Shown: one piece after another, positions 1-4,986 of the stretch
Position numbering within the stretch: position 1 is the stretch's first letter
Layout of the letters: every line of letters starts with the position of its first letter
Virus record (IMG/VR): IMGVR_UViG_3300046804_001770
Location: 1 to 30,733 of that record
Length of the DNA stretch: 30,733 nt
Source: a virus
Reading direction: 5' to 3' (one strand)
Position numbers and translations under genes: made by a program
The notes under the pieces: generated by a model
Told to the model about the DNA's origin: nothing
The model's input: only the letters and a program-made list of their open reading frames with translations
The model's database searches: none

Positions 1-96
1 CTGTTCCACATCACAGACGATGAGCTGTCTGAACTAAGCGATGTAGACCTGCTTGAGATCTACGATCAGACCCTGCTGAGCCCTGTGGCAGAATAA
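1..96 (+). CDS. 3' end of an unknown early protein (partial)
   Basis: An open frame runs in from the left edge and ends at TAA (94-96), giving 31 residues that are acidic and leucine-rich and end in SPVAE. The start lies outside the window. It is followed after 14 bases by the promoter of the next gene, so it is probably the last gene of the preceding early unit. The base composition matches the next genes. No function can be assigned from this tail. Confidence 0.6.
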   Translation: MFHITDDELSELSDVDLLEIYDQTLLSPVAE

Positions 97-110
97 CAAC
101 AACCCTACGG

Positions 111-139
111 TTGACTTGGGTATTGATTGGTGCTATACT
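111..139 (+). promoter_or_regulatory. sigma-70 early promoter P1
   Basis: TTGACT (111-116) and TATACT (134-139) are separated by 17 bases, with a TG one base upstream of the -10 box (extended -10). The predicted start is near 146, which leaves a leader of about 26 nt before the ATG at 172. Confidence 0.85.
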
Positions 140-157
140 ACGTGTATTGTAAGTAAC

Positions 158-167
158 AAGGAGCGAA
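158..167 (+). promoter_or_regulatory. GGAGCGA-type ribosome-binding site, copy A
   Basis: AAGGAGCGAA lies just upstream of the ATG at 172. The same GGAGCGA core recurs before the genes at 682 (669-676), 1116 (1106-1113) and 1445 (1435-1441). The GGAG part is an ordinary Shine-Dalgarno. The conserved CGA after it is not needed for 16S rRNA pairing and is complementary to the loops of the RNA at 2358-2512. Confidence 0.8.
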
Positions 168-171
168 CGAA

Positions 172-468
172 ATGGCTAAACTGCTTATCCAAACCCAAGT
201 GTTAGAGAACTACGGCGACGCTGACAAGCCCTACTGGAAGGCCAAGGGTGGTGGTGACTACGTGGTCAAGAACTTCCGTAAGTTCAATGCCGCCACTGAG
301 GTGGTCATGGCCCTGCGTGGTCAGATCGAGCAGGACAACGAGTTTGTCCGCGAATACATCATTGGATGGGAAATCGTTGCTGACGACTACCTCACAGAGT
401 TCGAGCGTAGCCAGTTGGAGTACGAAGGCAAGATTACTTACCCTGCTAACGAATTGGAGTTTGCATAA
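172..468 (+). CDS. Unknown early protein, 98 aa
   Basis: A 98-residue protein of mixed composition starting MAKLLIQTQVLENYGD. It has no signal peptide, membrane segment or catalytic motif that I recognise. The N-terminal beta-like stretch, the glycine-rich turn and the acidic C-terminal half suggest a small soluble domain. The start is well supported: AAGGAGCGAA precedes the ATG and a clear sigma-70 promoter lies 32 bases further up. Its stop overlaps the ATG of the next small gene (TAATG), so the two are probably translationally coupled. As a promoter-proximal early gene it may act in host takeover, but that is inference from position only. Confidence 0.85.
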   Translation: MAKLLIQTQVLENYGDADKPYWKAKGGGDYVVKNFRKFNAATEVVMALRGQIEQDNEFVREYIIGWEIVADDYLTEFERSQLEYEGKITYPANELEFA

Positions 469-647
469 TGACTTATCCCGAAGACTTTACTGCTCAAGAC
501 ATCATGGAGTTTGAGTACGAGTGGGAACGCTACTGTGACTTGGCGGATCCCTACAGTTTGGCTGCTATCAACGCCGAGTGCGCGGTTGTGGCAGATCAAC
601 AACGCGAGGCAGAATTGGTTGACAGTCTAGCACTTTTGACCGTATAA
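468..647 (+). CDS. Small acidic unknown protein, 59 aa
   Basis: A short frame from ATG 468 to TAA 647 encodes 59 residues rich in Glu, Asp and Ala (starts MTYPEDFTAQDIMEFEYEW). Its ATG overlaps the stop of the 98-residue gene as TAATG, and GGAG lies in the coding end of that gene about eight bases upstream, which fits coupled translation. Codon choice and base composition match the neighbouring early genes, and the frame fills the only gap between them. The next promoter (619-648) is embedded in its last codons; the TAA stop is part of that TATAAT box. No family recognised. Confidence 0.7.
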   Translation: MTYPEDFTAQDIMEFEYEWERYCDLADPYSLAAINAECAVVADQQREAELVDSLALLTV

Positions 648-648
648 T
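619..648 (+). promoter_or_regulatory. sigma-70 early promoter P2
   Basis: Perfect hexamers TTGACA (619-624) and TATAAT (643-648) with an 18-base spacer. It lies inside the 3' end of the 59-residue gene. The predicted leader to the ATG at 682 is about 27 nt and carries GGGAGCGA at 669-676. Confidence 0.9.
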
Positions 649-681
649 ACATACATATTAACACAACAGGGAGCGACCCAA

Positions 682-1071
682 ATGACTCGAGTAAACTATG
701 ACGCATTCTCCAGCTTTGACATGAACGAGTGCTGTGACCACTTTGACAGCGAGGATCAGCGTCAGTGGAAGAAGATTGGCAAGTTCATTGTAGCAGACGG
801 TCAAGACTATCTAAACGTAATGGTAGAGGGTTTTGGCTATGACGCAGAAGATGTGGGCGATGGCGAGTATGAGGCGTTCGACGCAGGTGTTAAGTATGCG
901 CTTACTAACATCAATCGTGCCCTAGAAGCCGCGGGCATAGACATTGAGATCAAAGAAGTAGACCTTGTTGAGAGCATGGGCTTTGTCATGGTGCGTACAG
1001 ATGACGAGCCCGAGGACTTTGTCAAACGAGTGCTGAAAAAGCCTGTCATGATGGTTGACAGCTGGGTCTAA
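682..1071 (+). CDS. Unknown early protein, 129 aa
   Basis: A 129-residue acidic protein. Two Cys followed by Asp-His (NECCDHFD, near residues 15-22) could bind metal, but no known finger pattern is visible. The middle looks alpha/beta and ends in a Lys-rich C-terminus. There is no membrane segment. The start is set by GGGAGCGA six bases before the ATG, behind a perfect sigma-70 promoter. The last codons contain the TTGACA of the next promoter, so coding and control sequence are overlaid. It belongs to the same early module as its neighbours. Function unknown. Confidence 0.85.
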   Translation: MTRVNYDAFSSFDMNECCDHFDSEDQRQWKKIGKFIVADGQDYLNVMVEGFGYDAEDVGDGEYEAFDAGVKYALTNINRALEAAGIDIEIKEVDLVESMGFVMVRTDDEPEDFVKRVLKKPVMMVDSWV

Positions 1072-1083
1072 AGACAGTACAAT
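1055..1083 (+). promoter_or_regulatory. sigma-70 early promoter P3
   Basis: TTGACA (1055-1060) and TACAAT (1078-1083), 17-base spacer. The -35 lies in the last codons of the 129-residue gene. Predicted leader about 26 nt to the ATG at 1116, with GGAGCGAA at 1106-1113. Confidence 0.85.
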
Positions 1084-1115
1084 ACACAGATAGCGTAAAC
1101 AACTAGGAGCGAACT

Positions 1116-1406
1116 ATGGATATCAAACAGATCAACTCAGCCATCATGTTTGGCACTTGGACCAACACTGAACTCTCCAGCATGATTGATGCTGTGAAGT
1201 TTGCACGAGCCAACCTTACACAGCAGGCCAAACGTGCTTTGCAGATTGGCGACACGGTCAACTTTACCTCAACCCGCACGGGCCAAAACGTCACTGGCTT
1301 TGTGGTTAAGATTGCCATTAAATATGTGACAGTCAAGACGGTACAGGGCCTTTGGCGAGTGCCCGCAAACATGTTGTCCAAAGTGGATGACACTGAGTAC
1401 GCTTGA
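1116..1406 (+). CDS. Unknown early protein with SH3/KOW-like C-terminal half, 96 aa
   Basis: A 96-residue basic protein. The N-terminal half (to about residue 43) looks helical. The C-terminal half (about 44-90) reads as short beta strands around GDTVNF, TGFVVKI, YVTVKT and GLWRVP, a pattern typical of small SH3- or KOW-like barrels that bind nucleic acid or ribosomal and transcription factors. That assignment comes from strand pattern only. The start follows GGAGCGAA and promoter P3. The promoter of the downstream AAA+ gene overlaps its 3' end. A role in early regulation is possible but unproven. Confidence 0.8.
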   Translation: MDIKQINSAIMFGTWTNTELSSMIDAVKFARANLTQQAKRALQIGDTVNFTSTRTGQNVTGFVVKIAIKYVTVKTVQGLWRVPANMLSKVDDTEYA

Positions 1407-1415
1407 CAGTATACT
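1387..1415 (+). promoter_or_regulatory. sigma-70 early promoter P4
   Basis: ATGACA (1387-1392) and TATACT (1410-1415) with a 17-base spacer, five of six matches in each box. A TTGACA at 1403-1408 also exists but has no good -10 at the right distance. The predicted leader to the ATG at 1445 is about 23 nt and carries GGAGCGA at 1435-1441. Confidence 0.65.
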
Positions 1416-1444
1416 AGACACTTAACACTACACAGGAGCGATAC

Positions 1445-2344
1445 ATGAGCAAAGGATACAAAGTTTTGAGCCTCGAAACTATCAAGCCCAGCAAGGGCAC
1501 TGTCAGCAAGTTCGATTTGGACACTGCTGCCTCAGCAGTCAAAGAGCGTGAACTGAAGAATGTCACAGACGAGGAAATCATTGAGCGTCTGCGTACACGA
1601 TTTGAGATTCTAAACGACATGACCCGTGCTGTTAAGAAGGGCGATGTACGTGCTATGATTGTCACAGGCCCTCCGGGTGTGGGCAAGAGCTTTGGTGTTG
1701 AGCAGGTACTGGCTCGTCACGATGTGTTTGCAGACGTGGCACAGAACTCAAAGCTGAAGAAGTACGAAGTAGTCAAAGGTGCAATGTCAGCGATTGGTCT
1801 TTACAAAAAGCTGTATGAGTTCTCAGATAAGAAGTGTATACTGGTGTTCGATGACTGCGATTCAGTCCTGCTGGACGACCTTAGCCTTAACATTCTAAAG
1901 GCAGCACTAGACAGCTCAAAGAAGCGTACCATTCACTGGAACACTGACAGCCGACTGCTACGCTCTGAAGGTGTGCCCAACAGCTTTGAGTTTCAAGGCG
2001 GTGCTATCTTTATTACTAATATTAAGTTTGACAATGTTAAGAGCAAGAAGCTACGTGATCATTTGGAAGCACTGGAAAGCCGTTGCCACTACTTAGATCT
2101 AACCATTGACACAGAGCGTGAGAAGCTGCTGCGAATCCGACAGGTCATAACCGAGTGCGGCATGCTAGATGACTATGAGTTTAGTGATGTAGAGAAAGAA
2201 GTCCTAGTTGACTTTATTGATCTCAATAAGAAGAAGCTGCGTGAACTGTCATTGCGTACAGTACTAAAGATAGCAGACTTAAAGAAGAGCATGCCTAGCA
2301 ATTGGCGTGCTGTTGCAGAGGTTACGTGTATGCGCCGCTCCTAA
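1445..2344 (+). CDS. AAA+ family ATPase
   Basis: A 299-residue soluble P-loop ATPase. Walker A is GPPGVGKS (residues 75-82), Walker B is ILVFDDCD (about 132-139), a sensor-1-like FITN follows at about 189-192, and an Arg that could serve as a finger lies near ESR at about 211-213. After residue 220 comes a helical lid-like region ending in a basic tail. The order of motifs is that of a single AAA+ module; I see no protease, helicase or clamp-loader signature that would fix the substrate. It is the last and largest gene of the rightward early module, with GGAGCGA upstream. It may be a remodelling ATPase acting on a host or phage complex. The region after its stop forms the structured RNA described separately, so that RNA is probably its 3' untranslated region or is cut from it. 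Confidence 0.9.
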   Translation: MSKGYKVLSLETIKPSKGTVSKFDLDTAASAVKERELKNVTDEEIIERLRTRFEILNDMTRAVKKGDVRAMIVTGPPGVGKSFGVEQVLARHDVFADVAQNSKLKKYEVVKGAMSAIGLYKKLYEFSDKKCILVFDDCDSVLLDDLSLNILKAALDSSKKRTIHWNTDSRLLRSEGVPNSFEFQGGAIFITNIKFDNVKSKKLRDHLEALESRCHYLDLTIDTEREKLLRIRQVITECGMLDDYEFSDVEKEVLVDFIDLNKKKLRELSLRTVLKIADLKKSMPSNWRAVAEVTCMRRS

Positions 2345-2399
2345 CACTGCGTATGCGTAGGGCTGTAGTGTAGCCCCTAGCTAAGTGTAGTCTGGTAAG

Positions 2400-2416
2400 T
2401 CCGATTCGCTCCCGGC
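2400..2416 (+). repeat. 17-base unit TCCGATTCGCTCCCGGC, copy 1
   Basis: Identical to 2476-2492. Self-complementary CCG/CGG ends (2401-2403, 2413-2415) present the nine-base loop ATTCGCTCC (2404-2412). Confidence 0.9.
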
Positions 2417-2465
2417 ACAGTATTTAGCTAGACTCCCAAAGAACTGCCGTGAGGCAGCTCTTTAG

Positions 2466-2512
2466 CCCCTGAGGATCCGATTCGCTCCCGGCCTCAGGGG
2501 TTTTTCTTTTTT
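2466..2512 (+). terminator. Strong rho-independent terminator carrying the repeat unit in its loop
   Basis: CCCCTGAGG (2466-2474) pairs perfectly with CCTCAGGGG (2492-2500), followed by TTTTTCTTTTTT (2501-2512). The loop holds copy 2 of the 17-base unit (2476-2492). It ends the rightward early module. Confidence 0.9.
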
Positions 2513-2788
2513 GAAATCGAGATCGGTCGGTGAGAAATAATTTCTGGGGTCGGGGTTAGCTTTTTTATTAATTGTGGCGCTTTTACAACAGCTTAACACC
2601 CCACACTGGTGCAAAATCACCAGGCCACCGAAAAAATACCCTATACTTTAAATTTTCGCGCGGCAATTTTTTTTGGGCTGTAGACCCATTTCGGGCTGTA
2701 TAGCTACAATACTCTATACTATTTCTTCCCCGGCTCGTAGAGCCCTGTAGCGACGAATAACGAAGTTAGGAGTCAGCTACGGATTGAA
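2513..2788. other. Non-coding region with several short inverted repeats
   Basis: No convincing gene lies here. Perfect or near-perfect hairpins include CTGGTG/CACCAG (2606-2623), TGGG/CCCA (2674-2688), GGCTC/GAGCC (2732-2744), GTAGC-GAC with GTC-a-GCTAC (2747-2780) and GGATTG/CAATCC (2781-2795), the last covering the stop codon of the leftward gene. GGGCTGTA occurs at 2675 and 2693, and also at 2360 in the RNA element. It separates convergent rightward and leftward units. It could be the 3' part of leftward transcripts or a replication site; neither is shown. Confidence 0.5.
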
Positions 2789-3211
2789 TCAATCCCACAT
2801 GCTACGGAAACTGCCGTAGTGTCTAAATGCTGTCAATACTGTTTCAGCTAGAAATTCAAAGTTATCACGCATCTGTGTTACAGTAATACTGGGCACTGTG
2901 CGTAGCGCACGATCATAACTGCTTTGTCCCAATTTAACCCAATAGTCCTGTGTTATACCACGGTTAGTACCCAACTCAGGAAAGACTGAGCGTGTAAACC
3001 AACAGACATTGCCAAAAGCCAGTGCTGCTTCACTGTTTGTGATATTCATGTAAGTTTCTGCATAACTGGGTTCTGGACGCCAATTGGGGCAGTCTATACG
3101 TTCAGCTAGGATTCTAGCTTCGTACTCTACTATGTTGATAGGTATATTCCAACCATGTAGTTCATTAGTGTCTGTGAGTATTTTACGGATTTCTTTGACG
3201 GCCCATTCCAT
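2789..3211 (-). CDS. Unknown late protein, 140 aa
   Basis: A 140-residue soluble protein of mixed alpha/beta character, rich in aromatic residues (for example NVCWFTRSVFPELG in the middle and RHYGSFRSMWD at the C-terminus). No catalytic motif is recognised. Translation is well supported by AAAGGAG six bases before the ATG. A T4-late-like box, AATAAATA on the minus strand, lies 20 bases upstream, the same distance as at the genes starting at 4960 and 9313. This suggests late expression, so an assembly or virion role is plausible. It is the leftmost gene of the leftward block and faces the non-coding region. Confidence 0.8.
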   Translation of the reverse strand: MEWAVKEIRKILTDTNELHGWNIPINIVEYEARILAERIDCPNWRPEPSYAETYMNITNSEAALAFGNVCWFTRSVFPELGTNRGITQDYWVKLGQSSYDRALRTVPSITVTQMRDNFEFLAETVLTAFRHYGSFRSMWD

Positions 3212-3230
3212 AAATGTCTCCTTTACTCTC

Positions 3231-3238
3231 TATTTATT
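3231..3238 (-). promoter_or_regulatory. T4-type late promoter box
   Basis: AATAAATA on the minus strand, seven of eight matches to TATAAATA, 20 bases upstream of the ATG at 3211 and just ahead of its AAAGGAG site. Confidence 0.6.
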
Positions 3239-3308
3239 TTGGTACTAGACGATTCTTAATATAGGAGTATTTCTCTAGAAAAAATTGCTTTTGCTCTAGC
3301 TGCGCTTA

Positions 3309-3350
3309 CCGCTTCGCGGCTTTCTAGCGTTTGCCGCTGGCGCTTCGCGC
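3309..3350. repeat. Three tandem GC-rich mini-hairpins
   Basis: CCGC-TTC-GCGG (3309-3319), AGCG-TTTGC-CGCT (3326-3338) and GCGC-TTC-GCGC (3340-3350) stand in a row in AT-rich surroundings. The outer two read GCGAAGC on the minus strand, a sequence known for unusually stable single-stranded DNA mini-hairpins. The last one abuts the stop codon of the leftward gene ending at 3351. They may protect or end its transcript or act as single-stranded DNA structures. Confidence 0.6.
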
Positions 3351-3776
3351 TTACTGGTACAGGTAGTTGACCGTTTCGGGATTGTCTTGCAGTATGCTAG
3401 CACCGTTGTTAAGGTGGAAACGACGTGCCATTTCTGTTTTAGGGCTCAGTGTTACATACTGCTCAATCGTGGGTCTTTGCTGTCTAATCCAATCTCTAGT
3501 TGCCACTATCAACTTACGACCTGCTCTGGGCTGATAACTCCAAATGGTGTAAAAAGCAGCTACACGATCACCCCTGTGGCCCAGTTCAGTTTCCGTAGTG
3601 GGCACTGAATCTAGATAAGCTACACAGACCACTGCTTGAGGCACACGTTCTTCTAATAAGACAAATATTTCAGCATGGTCATGTACACGAGCTGCTGTGG
3701 GAATTGAAGGACGTACTGGATCGTCCTTTACTAAATGAATAAGAGGGTCGTTTAGGTCTTTGATTATGTGCAACAT
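3351..3776 (-). CDS. GNAT-like acetyltransferase fold protein, 141 aa
   Basis: A 141-residue protein whose strand order resembles the GNAT fold: an N-terminal strand and helix, a beta hairpin (VVCVAYLDSVP), a central strand with a basic glycine turn (AAFYTIWSYQPRAGRKLI, where acetyl-CoA would bind), and a C-terminal LSPKTEMARRFHLNNGA like the end of GNAT domains. The match is by pattern, and the acetyl-CoA loop is not canonical, so it could be a non-catalytic relative. No good Shine-Dalgarno precedes the ATG. The start codon lies at the edge of a perfect 10-base inverted repeat (3775-3784 and 3815-3824), which could hide it in the mRNA. Confidence 0.55.
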   Translation of the reverse strand: MLHIIKDLNDPLIHLVKDDPVRPSIPTAARVHDHAEIFVLLEERVPQAVVCVAYLDSVPTTETELGHRGDRVAAFYTIWSYQPRAGRKLIVATRDWIRQQRPTIEQYVTLSPKTEMARRFHLNNGASILQDNPETVNYLYQ

Positions 3777-3824
3777 TTTTCGCTACCGGATTGTATATAC
3801 ATACTTATCTGGTCAGCGAAAAAT
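3775..3824. repeat. 10-base inverted repeat over a start codon
   Basis: ATTTTTCGCT (3775-3784) and AGCGAAAAAT (3815-3824) are perfect reverse complements around a 30-base loop. In leftward RNA the second arm contains the first two bases of the AUG of the gene starting at 3776. A weak late-like box (GATAAGTA, minus strand, 3802-3809) lies in the loop. Confidence 0.7.
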
Positions 3825-3838
3825 TAATTAAATTGTAA

Positions 3839-4960
3839 TCAAAAATCTCTTTTAGGCTCTGCGCGGCGATCTAGTGTGCCCTGTGTACTAGTGCTTGCGG
3901 GCTGCGGTTTGGCCTGCTGTGCTTCTGGTTTAACGCTGCCTAGACCTTGATCAACGGCCAGTGCGTCCAATCCTTTGGTCACACGAGCTAGGCGTAACTG
4001 TAGATCATCGGGCAGTGTGCCCAATAGATTGGCATCCTGTTGATACTTGATAACAGTCTGTAGATTGTCTGCAATGATCTTTTGATCAGCAGGATCTAGA
4101 TCGCCCAGTTCTTTTTCTGTAAATGTATCATACAGTGCTTTGCCTATGTCGTAGGCAGTCCATAGGGCCATGCCTGTGCCTATGACCAATGCTGCTGGGC
4201 CAGTGGCTGCGGCACCAACTACACGAGCTCCCACCTTTTTGGCTAGGCCTCGAACACCGCCCAACTTGCCCATAAATTTACCCAATTTGCCTGCGCTTTT
4301 AGTGGGTACATAAGGTGGTGTAGACGCACTGGGTTTTTTATTTGGATCAATGCCAAATGGATTGTTGCTACGAGCTATGGCAGGATTGGTGTTTCTAGCC
4401 ATTTGCATACGTGCTTGAAGACCTGCATCGCGAGCTTGTCCTCCTGTATTGGGAGGTAGATAAATGTCAGCTTCTGTCAGTGTGCGCCAAATTTCCAACT
4501 GTTCTTGAGCAGTGTAAAGATTAATGTTTTCTAAAACCAATTGATCATCGGGATGTAGACTTTCGTCAGTTTTAATCTTGTACTTGCTCAGTACAGCTTC
4601 AATAGCACCCAAAGCCTGTGTCAGTGCATTGTTTTCAATTTTTTGACCTATACCGGCCAATTCTTGCGTGGTGATTTTACCAGTGGGCTTGCGGCCCATG
4701 ACCATTTCAGCAGCACGTATTGCTGCTTGTGTTTCTGGACCCATTTTACCATCTACACCAAAACGCGGCAATTCAAAGCCTGCATCTACCAATGCTTGTT
4801 GTAAACTTCGAACATCTGAAGTGTCGGTATCAGCAGGCTTGTTGCCTGCAGGTTTTGGTTCTGCTGCGTCTGTTGGTTTGTCTGCATCGGGATCTAATAA
4901 TTTTGGATCCTCATATTCTTGCAGTATGTCAATGTATTTTCTTAAACTAGGCGCGGTCAT
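3839..4960 (-). CDS. Virion-type protein with peptidoglycan-binding domain
   Basis: A 373-residue protein. Residues 1-20 form a short helix (LRKYIDILQEY); 20-48 are a Pro/Ala/Asp-rich linker; about 50-105 match a PG_binding_1 domain (repeated LQxxLxxxGF, then FGVDGKMGPETQAAI). The middle is polar. About 243-270 is a hydrophobic Ala/Gly-rich segment that could insert in a membrane, and the tail is low complexity. No lytic catalytic domain is visible, so it binds rather than cuts the wall, or works with a partner. A late box (GATAAATA, minus strand, 4979-4986) 19 bases before the ATG, with CTGGAG between, supports late expression as a virion component. Possible roles are in tail or injection, or in lysis. 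It sits directly downstream of the helicase gene. Confidence 0.75.
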   Translation of the reverse strand: MTAPSLRKYIDILQEYEDPKLLDPDADKPTDAAEPKPAGNKPADTDTSDVRSLQQALVDAGFELPRFGVDGKMGPETQAAIRAAEMVMGRKPTGKITTQELAGIGQKIENNALTQALGAIEAVLSKYKIKTDESLHPDDQLVLENINLYTAQEQLEIWRTLTEADIYLPPNTGGQARDAGLQARMQMARNTNPAIARSNNPFGIDPNKKPSASTPPYVPTKSAGKLGKFMGKLGGVRGLAKKVGARVVGAAATGPAALVIGTGMALWTAYDIGKALYDTFTEKELGDLDPADQKIIADNLQTVIKYQQDANLLGTLPDDLQLRLARVTKGLDALAVDQGLGSVKPEAQQAKPQPASTSTQGTLDRRAEPKRDF

Positions 4961-4978
4961 CGTAAACTCCAGATAAGA

Positions 4979-4986
4979 TATTTATC
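4979..4986 (-). promoter_or_regulatory. T4-type late promoter box
   Basis: GATAAATA on the minus strand, seven of eight to the consensus, 19 bases upstream of the ATG at 4960. Confidence 0.7.

Larger units (their letters stand above)
2358..2512 (+). ncRNA. Structured RNA with two anti-Shine-Dalgarno hairpins
   Basis: Right after the AAA+ gene the + strand can fold into consecutive hairpins. The first is GGGCT/AGCCC (2360-2364 with 2372-2376). The second has outer stem CTAGCTAA (2377-2384) and TTAGCTAG (2424-2431) and contains TCCGATTCGCTCCCGGC (2400-2416). The third is CTGCC-GTGA-GGCAG (2444-2457), a GNRA-type tetraloop extended by AAAGA/TCTTT. The fourth is a terminator that contains the same 17-base unit again (2476-2492). 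Each unit closes as CCG-[ATTCGCTCC]-CGG, exposing a loop that is the reverse complement of GGAGCGAAT. Genes at 172 and 1116 carry GGAGCGAA, and 682 and 1445 carry GGAGCGA, at their ribosome-binding sites. I found no good promoter just upstream, so it is most likely a processed 3' end. A trans- or cis-acting translational regulator is inferred, not shown. Confidence 0.6.

Noticed and set aside
1403-1434. Promoter using the TTGACA at 1403
   Set aside because: No acceptable -10 box lies 16-18 bases downstream; ATGACA/TATACT at 1387-1415 fits the leader length of the other early units better.
2335-2340. Third anti-Shine-Dalgarno site CGCTCC at the end of the AAA+ gene
   Set aside because: Only six bases, explained by the Arg-Ser codons, and not presented in a hairpin like the two 17-base units.
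2302-2345. Separate promoter for the structured RNA
   Set aside because: TTGGCG and TTGCAG occur, but no -10 of useful quality follows at the right distance, so a processed 3' end is more likely.
2385-2423. tRNA T-arm-like phrase (TCCGATTCGCTCCC) suggesting a tRNA
   Set aside because: No matching acceptor stem, D arm or anticodon arm could be found, and the same unit occurs a second time inside a terminator loop.
3802-3809. Late promoter for the GNAT-like gene
   Set aside because: GATAAGTA has a mismatch within the invariant part and lies farther from the ATG than the other boxes; kept only as a possibility in a finding.
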